NCBI RefSeq assembly: GCF_011043735.1
Contig: NZ_JAAKGV010000038.1
Location: 1 to 34,337 of the forward strand
From: Methylobacterium sp. DB0501
GTDB taxonomy: Bacteria; Pseudomonadota; Alphaproteobacteria; Rhizobiales; Beijerinckiaceae
DNA length: 34,337 nucleotides
Reading direction: 5' to 3'
Below the pieces are notes generated by a model. That model ran no database searches. It saw only the letters and a list, made by a program, of their open reading frames with translations, and was not told the DNA's origin. The position numbers were made by a program, and so were the translations under genes. Positions 24,941 through 32,845 of the stretch are shown here, piece after piece. Numbering within the stretch: the first letter of the stretch is position 1; the number at the start of each line of letters is the position of its first letter.

Positions 24941-27900
24941 TCAGGCGGCAAGCGGCAGGGCGAGGTCGAGGACGAGGTCGAGCGGCAGCAGGGCCGCGTC
25001 CGGGCCGGCGCCGTAGCGCAGCCGTGCTGCGTAGCGGCCGGGCGGCAGCGCCCCGCAGGGCACCAGGGCCTCGAAGCCCGCCCACGCCGCCTCGGCAACG
25101 CCGAGATGCTCGGCGACGTCGTCGCGCCGCATCCGGGAGAGCCCGGCGCGGAGCGAGGCCTGCGCCCCCACGAGGTCGAGCGCGATCCGGTCCGCGCCGC
25201 CCAAGGCTGGCACCCAGGCCCAGCCGCGCAGGTAGAGGTGGCGGTCGCCCTCCGCCGCGTCGCCCGGTCCGGTCTCGACCTCGTCGAGGGCGATCCGGTG
25301 CTCCGGCGGCGCGCGGTCGGCCTCCTCGGCGACGGGTGCCGTCCCGCAGGGCACCACGACGCGATCGGGGCGGATCAGCACGGCTTGCCCGGTCTCGTGC
25401 AGCAGGGTCTCGCGGCGGTCCGACTGGGCGACGACGACCCGGTACAGGCCGGGCGCCGCGAGGCCGGGCGACACCTGCGCCCGGAATCCCCCGAAAGCGA
25501 GGAGCGGGTCGGCGGCGGTGAGGGCGGCGGGTGCCCGGCAGCGCGTCGCCCGGATCCAGACCGGGGTCGTGCCCGGCTGCAGGAGGCCGAGGGCGACGCC
25601 CGGCAGCACCCGCCGCCCGGCTCGGTCCGCCGCCCAGCCCTCCAGGCCGAGCGATCCGTCCGGCGCGGCGGCTCCGGGATCGTAGCGGGTGATCGCGCCG
25701 TCGCCCCGGACCGTGCGGACGTATCCGGCCCCGCGGGTCGGGTCGGGATCCGGGACCGGCGCCTCACCACGGGCAGGGTCTCGGGTAGGGTCTCGGGGGC
25801 CCGCCTGCGCCTCGCCCCGCGTCACCGCGACCTCCCCGAGGGGGCCGAGATCGGCGACGACGCCGTCGTAGACCTGCAGCAGGCGGACCGCGTAGACGCC
25901 CGGGTGCAGGTCGTGGAGGTCGAGATCGAAGGCGAAGCCGCTCGCCTCGGCCTCGGGCGCGGCGAGATGCGCCCGGACGTCGCCGCGCGCCACCGGCGGG
26001 CTCACCGCGTAGATCTCCCGGGCCTCGCCCTTGAGGTGGAGGATCACGTCGAGCGGCCGCCCGCGTCCCTCGACGAAGGCCCAGCCCCGCAGCGAGAGGG
26101 CGCGGCGCAGCGTGACAAGCGGCCATTCCGCCGGCTGGTGGTCGCCCCGCACGGCGTCGATGCTGAGGCGGACCGGGTCGTGCGCCGGCTCCAGGCGCGC
26201 GAGATGGGCGAAGCGCGCCGGGAAGGTGCGCCACAGGGTATGGGCGTGCGCCTCCCGGGCCGGGCGGTGGGGCGGCGCGTCCCAGCCGCTGCCGTCCTGG
26301 ACCCAGGACGGCGTGTTGGTGCGCAGGCCGCAGGCGCGCAGGCTCAGGATGTAGTCGCGCTCCGGGCGGAGCGTCACCGCGGGCGGGCGGACGGGGCTCC
26401 CGGCGATCAGCCCGCGATAGACGCCTGAGAGCGCGGCGACGTGCTCGGCGGGCGACACGCTGCGGCAGGACGAGGCGGCGTCGCGCATCGCCCCCAGGCG
26501 CTCGCGGTCGCGGCTCAAGGAGCGCAGGATGTCGCAGACGTGGCCGGCATCGTCGGGCGAGACCTTGAAGCCGTCGATTCCGTCCCGCACCCGCTCGGCG
26601 GGCGCGCCGAGATCCGAGACCACCGGCACTGCGCCGGCGGCCCGGGCCTCGTTGAGCGAGATCATGTAGGTCTCGGGCCAGGTCGACAGGTGCAGCGAGA
26701 CGTCCATCCCGGCCATCAGCCGCGGCAGGTCCTGCGCCGCGTAGCCGCCGCGGATGGTCACACGCGGCAGGGCCAGCGCCCGCAGGTGCCGGTCGAGGTC
26801 CGGATCGGGGATCGCCCCGAGGATGTGGAACTCCACCGGCTCGTCGCGCAGGGCGGTGAGGACGCGCAGGATCGCGTCCGCCCCCTTCGGCCGGGTGAAG
26901 TTGCCGGGAACCGCGACCCGCAGGGCGGTGCCGTCCGGGGGCCTCTCCGCAGCCGGGAGCCTCCCGTGGCTCGCGGGCGTCAGCATCTCGACGATCCTGA
27001 CCCGCTCCGCCGGCACCTCCGGGTAGATCGCCCGCAGGTAGTTCGCCGTGAAGGGCGAGTTGGCGACCAGGACGTCGAAGGCCTCGATCATCCGGGCGAC
27101 GAAGTTGCGGCGGCGCTGCTGCGCGCCGGCCGGGATGCCCTTCGCCGAGAGGCAGATGTCGCACTCGGTCGGCGAGCGCCCGGCGATGTTGCAGTAGCCG
27201 CCGCGATAGTCGAGCAGGTTGAAGTGGCTGCAGACGAGGTAGAAATCGTGCAGCGTGTAGAGCGAGGGGACGCCGCAGGCGCGGGCGATCAGCGGCAGCG
27301 AGAGCGGCATGCCGATCAGGTGCTGGAAATGCACGAGGTCGATGTCGTTCTCGACCAGGATCTGCTCGAAGACCCGTTCGTGCGCGGCGTCGTGGAGGGT
27401 CTCCAGGCCGGCGGCGTGGGGAACGCCGTAGAGGTGCTGCTCGCCGGTGCGGTGGGCGATCAGCGTGTAGGCGGCGGCGCCGTCGACCACCCGGGGATAC
27501 AGGGTGTAGACGTCGAAGGCCGTCGCACCCTCGGCGAGCTCCTGCTGGTAGACCTCGACCCCGCCGCCGGGACGATACCCGGCCACGTTGTGGGTGACGA
27601 GCAGGACCCGCTTGCGGGCCGCAGGCAGGCCGGCCGGCGCGGGAGCCGGGGCGGCGACGCCGGTCAGCGCCGAGAGGATCGCGGCGACGCGGTGGTCGTA
27701 GAGGTGCTCGGCCCTCGCCCGCACGCGGGCGGCCTGCGCCATGGCGATGCGCTCCTGCGGGTGGTCGAGCGCCCAGGCGATCGCCGACAACAGGTCGTCC
27801 TCGCTGTCGCAGACCGCGATCTCGCCCTCGGTGAAGTAGCGCGTCGCCTCGGCCCGGCCGCCGAGCGCGATCTGGAACGCGCCCGCGAGCGCGTTCTCGA

Positions 27901-28618
27901 ACAGGCGGGGCGGCGGCGTCGTGCCGCTCGCCTGGTCGGCCCGGGCGGAGGAGAACTTGCGCTCCAGGCTCAGCGTGATCCGGCTGCGGTTGGCGATGCG
28001 GGCGAGCTCGGGATTCGGCACCCGCCAGTTGGTGAGGAGCGACCCGTCGCCGAGCACCACCGGCGGCAGGTGCGGGTTGGTGGGCAGGCCGATTTTCATC
28101 CGCAGCGGCCGGTCGAGCCCGTCGATGATGCGGTTGATCGTCCGCACCCGGTTGGGCCAGGCGGTGCCGACGAAGCAGACGTCGTACAGGAAGGCGTCGT
28201 CGTCGCGGATCGGGGCGAGGTCGTGGAAGAGGCGGCTTGCCGCGAGCGGGAGGTGGTGCGCGTTCGCCCCGTAGGCGGGCAGGACGCCGAGATCGTTGGT
28301 GAAGACGAGGTCGAAGGGGGCGGCGACGCGCCGATTCTCCTCGAGCTCGTAGGGATCCTCCGTGGTCCAGAGCACCGAGCGGGCCGCCATGGCGCAGAGG
28401 CGGCCGAGCACCGCGAGGTCGCCGCCGGACCCGCCGAGCGCCAGGACGGTGTCGCAGCCCCCGCGCCTGAAGAGATCGATGGCGTTGCCGTAATCGGCCT
28501 GGCTCACCCACTCCACCGCCGGGTGACGCTGCAGCGCGTCGACGATCGCCAGCGCGATGTAGGAGTTGTGCGTCTGCGCCGCGGTGTCCAGCACGAGAAC
28601 GCGGAATGTCATGCTCAT
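24941..28618 (-). CDS. Fused double glycosyltransferase (CgeB-like plus GT4) with three C-terminal beta modules
   Basis: The protein has 1225 residues. Residues 1-325 resemble CgeB/Glyco_trans_1_2 enzymes (PF13524): LWTTEDPYELEEN, VCFVGTAWPNRVRTI, PPPRLFENALAGAFQI and EGEIAVCDSEDDLL. Residues 335-740 are a GT4-type glycosyltransferase: VTHNVAGYRPGGGVEVYQQE, LYTLHDFYLVCSHFNLLDY, Cys-rich CNIAGRSPTECDIC, VAVPGNFTRPKGADAIL, STWPETYMISLNEARAAGA. Three related modules follow at about 840-940, 990-1085 and 1128-1225. Each opens with a GWA motif (LSLRGWAFVE, LGLEGWAADR, LYLRGWAWVP) and closes with PG-x-Y plus a hydrophobic strand. The start at 28618 has no clear Shine-Dalgarno; an ATG at 28612 is also possible. 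The enzyme probably adds two successive sugars. Confidence 0.87.
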   Translation of the reverse strand: MSMTFRVLVLDTAAQTHNSYIALAIVDALQRHPAVEWVSQADYGNAIDLFRRGGCDTVLALGGSGGDLAVLGRLCAMAARSVLWTTEDPYELEENRRVAAPFDLVFTNDLGVLPAYGANAHHLPLAASRLFHDLAPIRDDDAFLYDVCFVGTAWPNRVRTINRIIDGLDRPLRMKIGLPTNPHLPPVVLGDGSLLTNWRVPNPELARIANRSRITLSLERKFSSARADQASGTTPPPRLFENALAGAFQIALGGRAEATRYFTEGEIAVCDSEDDLLSAIAWALDHPQERIAMAQAARVRARAEHLYDHRVAAILSALTGVAAPAPAPAGLPAARKRVLLVTHNVAGYRPGGGVEVYQQELAEGATAFDVYTLYPRVVDGAAAYTLIAHRTGEQHLYGVPHAAGLETLHDAAHERVFEQILVENDIDLVHFQHLIGMPLSLPLIARACGVPSLYTLHDFYLVCSHFNLLDYRGGYCNIAGRSPTECDICLSAKGIPAGAQQRRRNFVARMIEAFDVLVANSPFTANYLRAIYPEVPAERVRIVEMLTPASHGRLPAAERPPDGTALRVAVPGNFTRPKGADAILRVLTALRDEPVEFHILGAIPDPDLDRHLRALALPRVTIRGGYAAQDLPRLMAGMDVSLHLSTWPETYMISLNEARAAGAVPVVSDLGAPAERVRDGIDGFKVSPDDAGHVCDILRSLSRDRERLGAMRDAASSCRSVSPAEHVAALSGVYRGLIAGSPVRPPAVTLRPERDYILSLRACGLRTNTPSWVQDGSGWDAPPHRPAREAHAHTLWRTFPARFAHLARLEPAHDPVRLSIDAVRGDHQPAEWPLVTLRRALSLRGWAFVEGRGRPLDVILHLKGEAREIYAVSPPVARGDVRAHLAAPEAEASGFAFDLDLHDLHPGVYAVRLLQVYDGVVADLGPLGEVAVTRGEAQAGPRDPTRDPARGEAPVPDPDPTRGAGYVRTVRGDGAITRYDPGAAAPDGSLGLEGWAADRAGRRVLPGVALGLLQPGTTPVWIRATRCRAPAALTAADPLLAFGGFRAQVSPGLAAPGLYRVVVAQSDRRETLLHETGQAVLIRPDRVVVPCGTAPVAEEADRAPPEHRIALDEVETGPGDAAEGDRHLYLRGWAWVPALGGADRIALDLVGAQASLRAGLSRMRRDDVAEHLGVAEAAWAGFEALVPCGALPPGRYAARLRYGAGPDAALLPLDLVLDLALPLAA

Positions 28619-28728
28619 GACGTGCCCATGGTGTGGCGGCCGGGACGGGCGTTGCGCCCGCCCGTTGCCGCGCCGGATCGGCCGGTTTTCGCTTCGTCGT
28701 CTTCGGTTCGTCGCTTCGGGTTCGACGC

Positions 28729-29766
28729 CTACTCGGCCGCGATCGCGAGGGGCGGCGCCCCCGGCGCCGCGCCGCGGCGCGGCAGCAGGCCGAGCAGGCG
28801 CAGTTCGCCCAGCAGCGTCTCGGCCCGCTGCGCGTAGGTGTGCTCGCTGAGGGCCCGCTCCTGCGCGCGGGCCGCCACGGCGAGGAGGGCGTCGGGCTCG
28901 TCGCGGGCCCGTTCGAGCCAGCGCTCGAGGTCGCGCGCGCCGTCGATCAGGATGATCTCACGGTCGCGCTCGAAGTAGTCGAGCACCTCCAGGCTCTCGG
29001 CGACGAAGAGCTGCGCCGAGCCCATCAGGGCGACCTCGAAGGTTCGGGGTCCTGGAGTTGAGGGCGCCAGGTTGTACCGCGCATTGGCGATGCTGAGATC
29101 GCGGCCGATATTGAGGGTGAGGAGGGCGCGGGCCGCCGTCTCGGCGAAGGCCGAGGGCGACAGGCGCTCGTTGCGGGCGAAGGTCAGGTCCTGCGGCCAC
29201 TGGTCCCCGGACACGGCGGTGCGGTGGCGCCGCAGCAGGGGCGCACCCTCGCGCAGGAAATCGATGCGGTTCTGGTAGGCGTAGCCGCAGAAGAACAGCG
29301 CGAGATCGCGCGGGGCCGACCGATCGACCGGCCGCAGATGGGTGTGCGGGCAGGCCGCCAGGGGCAGGTGCGCCGCTGGCACGTCGCCGTAATGCATCGC
29401 CGCCCAGCGGTCGGTGCTGAACACGATGTCGGCGATGCCGCGCAGGCGGAAGGCGTAGTCGAACTCGTAGGGATCGTCGTGGAGCCAGAAGGCGAGGACC
29501 GCCCCGGCCCGGTCGGCGAAGCGGCGCAAGCGGCACAGGTTGCTCGCATCGACCGCGACGCCGCCCACCGCCAGCACCAGATCGGCCTTCACGTGGTCGG
29601 CCCCACGCAGCCCCGCCAGCGCCTCGCAGCCGATTGCGTGCACAACTACAGCGTGCGGTCCGAGATCGCGCAAACCTCGCGCCACGTAGGTCCTGATCGC
29701 CGCATTGGTGTTGAGCCGGTCCTCGACAGTTCCGGTAACGACGATGGTGAGCGGTCTCTCGATCAT
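28729..29766 (-). CDS. CgeB-like glycosyltransferase (Glyco_trans_1_2 type)
   Basis: The protein has 345 residues. It is paralogous to the N-terminal third of the next gene product: FWLHDDPYEFDYAFRL matches LWTTEDPYELEENRRV, LFFCGYAYQNRIDFL matches VCFVGTAWPNRVRTI, and PGPRTFEVALMGSAQLFVAE matches PPPRLFENALAGAFQIALGG. This fits the spore-maturation CgeB/PF13524 glycosyltransferase group. The region around 100-130 (DIVFSTDRWAAMHYG) follows the same order as in the paralog. It has no signal peptide and is probably cytoplasmic. The gap to the next gene is 110 bp and to the previous gene 66 bp, on the same strand, consistent with one operon. Donor and acceptor are unknown. Confidence 0.85.
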   Translation of the reverse strand: MIERPLTIVVTGTVEDRLNTNAAIRTYVARGLRDLGPHAVVVHAIGCEALAGLRGADHVKADLVLAVGGVAVDASNLCRLRRFADRAGAVLAFWLHDDPYEFDYAFRLRGIADIVFSTDRWAAMHYGDVPAAHLPLAACPHTHLRPVDRSAPRDLALFFCGYAYQNRIDFLREGAPLLRRHRTAVSGDQWPQDLTFARNERLSPSAFAETAARALLTLNIGRDLSIANARYNLAPSTPGPRTFEVALMGSAQLFVAESLEVLDYFERDREIILIDGARDLERWLERARDEPDALLAVAARAQERALSEHTYAQRAETLLGELRLLGLLPRRGAAPGAPPLAIAAE

Positions 29767-29832
29767 GGGGAGGGCATCCGTTCCGAGCGGGAGGAGGGCA
29801 ATGGTCGGAAGTGCGGGGGTCGTTGACGGCGC

Positions 29833-30519
29833 TCAGGCGGCCTCGCGGGCGGATGCCGTCCGCGGGCGGATTGCGGCGCGAAAGACCGCCGCCCAGGCCG
29901 CGTCGTCGCCGAGCACGTGCGGGTTGTCGTGGTCGAGCCGGTGGATGCGGTAGGCGGGATCCGGATCGGCGCCCGTCCCGTCGCGGTCGGTGACGAAATG
30001 GACCTCGCCGGCCGGTCCGATCGTGTCCTGTACCGCCTGCGTCAACGCCGCCATTGCCTCGCGTCCGAAATGGAAGTTCATCGTCGGCGAGACGCGCACC
30101 ACTTCGTCGAGGTTCGACTGGGTGTTCGAGACGAAGATCAGGCAGCGTCGAAAAGTCTTCAGCCCCGAGAACCTGTCGAGCAGGTAGGCGAACTTCGTCT
30201 TCGTCTGCGCGAACGTCTCGTCGAGGGCGACCACGTCGTCCCGGGTGAATTCGTGCCAGAAATGCAGGTTGTGCCGGGGCCAGTAGAAATTCGGATGGAC
30301 CACGATCTCCCCGGGGTGGTCCGGGAAAAGCCCACCCGCGGCCATCCAGCCGGCGAAGCTCGCCGGCGGCATGATCAGCCAGTCGAACGGTCCGGTCGCC
30401 TTCACCAGCGGCTCGCCGAGCAGATCAGACAGGAGATCGACGTGTCGATCGATCTGCCACGCCGTCTGGCACGACACGCCGAGACTGATGATGGCTGTCT
30501 CTGTACCGAATGCGGACAT
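29833..30519 (-). CDS. DUF1796-family protein (putative papain-like cysteine peptidase fold)
   Basis: The protein has 228 residues. AIISLGVSCQTAWQIDRH (about 9-26) with the family Cys at 17, GPFDWLIMP (43-51) and FYWPRHNLHFWHEF (about 78-91) match the DUF1796 family (PF08795), described as putative papain-like cysteine peptidases. FVSNTQSNLDEVV follows. Such proteins are common in polysaccharide clusters, and their biochemical role is not established. It is the first gene of the seven-gene minus-strand operon. AAGGA lies six bases upstream of its ATG. Peptidase activity is only a fold-based suggestion; a role in glycan assembly is inferred from neighbours. Confidence 0.85.
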   Translation of the reverse strand: MSAFGTETAIISLGVSCQTAWQIDRHVDLLSDLLGEPLVKATGPFDWLIMPPASFAGWMAAGGLFPDHPGEIVVHPNFYWPRHNLHFWHEFTRDDVVALDETFAQTKTKFAYLLDRFSGLKTFRRCLIFVSNTQSNLDEVVRVSPTMNFHFGREAMAALTQAVQDTIGPAGEVHFVTDRDGTGADPDPAYRIHRLDHDNPHVLGDDAAWAAVFRAAIRPRTASAREAA

Positions 30520-30637
30520 GCGAGTTCCTTTTGTGAACTCTCTGATGCAAGACTATTTGTGCGGAACCAGGGTGCGGCGACGTGCGCACAAGCGACGACG
30601 TCTGCGTGGCCCGGATCGGTGGGTTGGCCCATGTTGG

Positions 30638-30659
30638 TTGCACAAAAATTTTTTTGCAA
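30638..30659. promoter_or_regulatory. AT-rich palindrome, candidate operator
   Basis: Outer arms TTGCA (30638-30642) and TGCAA (30655-30659) enclose AAAAATTTTT (30644-30653), with one mismatched pair (C43/T54 in local numbering). The 22-base dyad is almost perfect and stands out in GC-rich surroundings. It lies about 119 bp from the operon start and about 204 bp from the Hint start, a position suited to a shared regulator. The T-run also allows a terminator reading, though neither flanking gene ends here. Confidence 0.5.
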
Positions 30660-30804
30660 TCCCAGATTTAGACTCCTGCGCTTTGTCGGCCTCCGGCGAG
30701 CGCATCTGGCCGCCGACGCTCCGGCCGCGGCCGAGAGGATTGTGACCTGCTCGCAACACGCGATTTTTTCTCCCAACTACAACGCCAAGCTGCGTGTTCT
30801 CGGC

Positions 30805-30834
30805 TTGACACCTCAACTCGAGGTTGCGCTGATA
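30805..30834 (+). promoter_or_regulatory. Candidate promoter of the Hint-domain gene
   Basis: A perfect TTGACA at 30805-30810 is followed after 18 bases by CTGATA (30829-30834), a weak -10. The spacer contains a small dyad, ACCTC-AACTC-GAGGT. The start codon is about 29 bases further on. Confidence 0.35.
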
Positions 30835-30862
30835 GCCGGGCCAACCACATGGGGGAATTGCT

Positions 30863-32284
30863 GTGGCCGTCACCTTCGACAACACAGTCTTCAACGCCAG
30901 TCAGGCAACTACCGGGCTCTATGCAGCCGGAGGTTTCACCGGAACGAACCTTCTTTCCGGCGCGACGCCAGTCACCATCAATGGAAGCATCGATCAGCCG
31001 AACTCGACGGTTGGCGTCAATCTCAACCTCGCCGGCGTGACGGCGGTCGGGGCGACGGGAACCTATCTCGGCTACAGCCCGGCCGACAACGACGACTACG
31101 TCTATTACTTCAACGTGACCGGCGGCGGATTGGTCACGCCTGTGACGATCGGCGTGTCTGGCGTGGCGGCGCCGGTCCTCGGCGTGCTGACCCCCGTCAC
31201 CACCGCCAACGTGACCGCGCCGGTCGGGCCGAACACCCCGTGCTTTGCCACCGGCACGCTGATTCGCACTGCGAACGGCGACGTTCCGGTCGAGGCGCTG
31301 GCGGCGGGCGATCTCGTGCTGACCGCCGCCGGCGCGCACCGCCCGGTGCGCTGGATCGGCCGCCGCCGGGTCGCTTGCGACCGGCACCGGGACCCCCACG
31401 CCGTCTGGCCGGTGCGGGTCCTGGCCGGCGCCTTCGGCGAAGGCCTGCCGCAGCGGGACCTCTGGCTCTCGCCGGACCATGCCGTCTGCGTGAGCGTCCT
31501 CGCGGAGGTGCTGATCCCGATCAAGCACCTGGTGAACGGCGCCACCATCGCCCAGGTGCCAGTGGACGAGGTCACCTACTGGCACGTCGAGCTCGACGGC
31601 CACGACGTCCTCCTCGCCGAGGGCCTGCCCGCCGAGAGCTTCCTCGACACCGGCGTGCGCTCCGGATTCGAGAACGGCAGCGACCCGGTGACGCTCCACC
31701 CCGACTTCGCGCCCCGCAGCCACGCCGATTTCTGCCGCCCCCTGGTGCAGGGCGGCGCGCTCGTCGCGGCGGTGCGCGCCCAGCTCGCCACCCGGGCGGG
31801 CGCGCTCGGCTGGATCATCTCCCGCGATCCCGACCTGCACCTCGTGGCGGACGGCGCGGTGATCCGGCCGTTCGCGAGCGGGGACGTCACCCGCTTCGCG
31901 CTCCCTGCCGGGACGCGCAGCCTGCAGCTGATGTCGCGCACCTACACCCCCTACCTGCTCGATGCGAGGTCGGGCGACCGGCGCCGCCTCGGCGTGCCGC
32001 TGCGGGGCCTGTCGGTGCGCGACGGGCTGGGCTTCTCCCGCGACGTCGCGCTCGACGATCCGGCCCTAGCGACCGGCTTCAGCTTCGTGCAGGGGCAGGC
32101 GGGCGACCTCTGGCGCTGGACGAACGGCAGCGCCGTGCTGCCGTCCTCCCTGTGGGCGGGGGCGCGGGGCGAGGTGACGCTCGAGGTCGCGCTGGTGCCC
32201 GCGAGCCACTGGGCCGGCGACGGCGTCTACGCGTTGCAGGCCTCCGCCGAGCCCGCGGCAGAGAGCCGCGCTCTCGCCGCCTGA
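30863..32284 (+). CDS. Hint (Hedgehog/intein) domain protein
   Basis: The protein has 473 residues, starting with GTG at 30863 after GGGGA six bases upstream. Residues 1-120 are Gly/Thr/Val/Asn-rich with alternating hydrophobic residues, resembling a secreted beta-rich passenger. No classical signal peptide is visible. From Cys127 a Hint_2-type domain (PF13403) follows: PCFATGTLIRTANGDVPVEA, GDLVLTAAG, RPVRWIGRRRV, LSPDHAVCV (203-211) and TYWHVELDGHDVLLAEGLPA with ESFLDTG. Hint domains can perform self-cleavage through an N-terminal Cys. Whether this one cuts off its N-terminal segment is inference. The C-terminal 200 residues (LQLMSRTYTPYLLDARSGD, VTLEVALVP) are common in alphaproteobacterial Hint_2 proteins. 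It is divergent from the glycan operon. Confidence 0.88.
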   Translation: MAVTFDNTVFNASQATTGLYAAGGFTGTNLLSGATPVTINGSIDQPNSTVGVNLNLAGVTAVGATGTYLGYSPADNDDYVYYFNVTGGGLVTPVTIGVSGVAAPVLGVLTPVTTANVTAPVGPNTPCFATGTLIRTANGDVPVEALAAGDLVLTAAGAHRPVRWIGRRRVACDRHRDPHAVWPVRVLAGAFGEGLPQRDLWLSPDHAVCVSVLAEVLIPIKHLVNGATIAQVPVDEVTYWHVELDGHDVLLAEGLPAESFLDTGVRSGFENGSDPVTLHPDFAPRSHADFCRPLVQGGALVAAVRAQLATRAGALGWIISRDPDLHLVADGAVIRPFASGDVTRFALPAGTRSLQLMSRTYTPYLLDARSGDRRRLGVPLRGLSVRDGLGFSRDVALDDPALATGFSFVQGQAGDLWRWTNGSAVLPSSLWAGARGEVTLEVALVPASHWAGDGVYALQASAEPAAESRALAA

Positions 32285-32297
32285 CGGGCGCGAGCCG

Positions 32298-32323
32298 GGC
32301 AGGGCGCCGCCGCGCGCCCTGCC
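32298..32323 (+). terminator. GC-rich hairpin after the Hint gene, possible terminator
   Basis: A perfect 10-bp stem (GGCAGGGCGC at 32298-32307 with GCGCCCTGCC at 32314-32323) encloses a 6-base loop, 13 bases after the Hint stop. No T-run follows, so intrinsic termination is uncertain. Confidence 0.5.
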
Positions 32324-32768
32324 ACACCCGCGTCGTTGCCCGCGGCGGACGCAGAGACCGGCGCGAGGACATCGACTTTCGTTACCGGAAAACGATGGAT
32401 TTTCGCAGACGAGCAGGGCCGGCGGACAGTCGACCGCATGACAGCCGTGGTCCTGCTCTCGTCACCGCGACAATCCTCGCCGGATTCGATCGCCTTGCAC
32501 CTGCAGCGCACGCGCCGATCGTCTGAAACGTAAAATCCCGTCGCGATCTGGCAGGCACGCAACCCGACTAAACGCATGTTACGATCAGCAAACCCTATGG
32601 TTGTATTCGCATCCCATCGACGGCTGCGCCCCAAACGCTGGCACACCAGATAGTTGCGCCTCCTCCTCAGCCTAGGCACGCTTCACTCACCATTCGCTAA
32701 GTCGCGACAAAATTTCAATATATTTTCGATTGTCGGCAGAGCTTGCCCGACTTGCCACAGATAAAAAT

Positions 32769-32798
32769 TTGAAGACAGCCATCCGACGGCGGTATATT
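32769..32798 (+). promoter_or_regulatory. Candidate promoter of the PAS gene
   Basis: TTGAAG (32769-32774), an 18-base spacer and TATATT (32793-32798) form a plausible sigma-70-type promoter inside an AT-rich stretch. Transcription would start near 32805. That supports translation from 32846 rather than from 32813. Confidence 0.4.
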
Positions 32799-32845
32799 CA
32801 GTGACGTCCTGAATGATCGATCGTTCTCGCCGGCATGGGGGCCAC

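Larger units (their letters stand above)
30520..30862. promoter_or_regulatory. Divergent intergenic region between the glycan operon and the Hint gene
   Basis: This 343-bp gap separates the minus-strand operon start (30519) from the plus-strand Hint gene (30863). It holds an AT-rich palindrome (30638-30659) and, nearer the Hint gene, a TTGACA promoter candidate. It should contain the promoters of both units. No clear minus-strand promoter was identified by eye. Confidence 0.6.
32285..32845. other. Intergenic region between the Hint and PAS genes; no gene seen
   Basis: After the hairpin at 32298-32323 no credible gene is present. Open frames on both strands lack family features. From about 32690 the sequence becomes AT-rich and leads into the promoter candidate of the PAS gene. 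Confidence 0.5.

Noticed and set aside
23019..25085. 688-codon minus-strand version of the SGNH-like gene
   Set aside because: Its first part is an out-of-frame reading of the FkbM gene; the ATG at 23783 overlaps the FkbM stop and is preferred.
26441..28837. 798-codon plus-strand frame opposite the double glycosyltransferase
   Set aside because: The opposite strand shows conserved glycosyltransferase motifs; this frame shows none.
29917..32526. 869-codon plus-strand frame across the DUF1796 gene and Hint gene
   Set aside because: It runs antisense to one clear gene and out of frame through another.
32227..32679. Minus-strand 150-codon frame downstream of the Hint gene
   Set aside because: There is no ribosome site and no recognisable motif, and it overlaps the end of the Hint gene in antisense.
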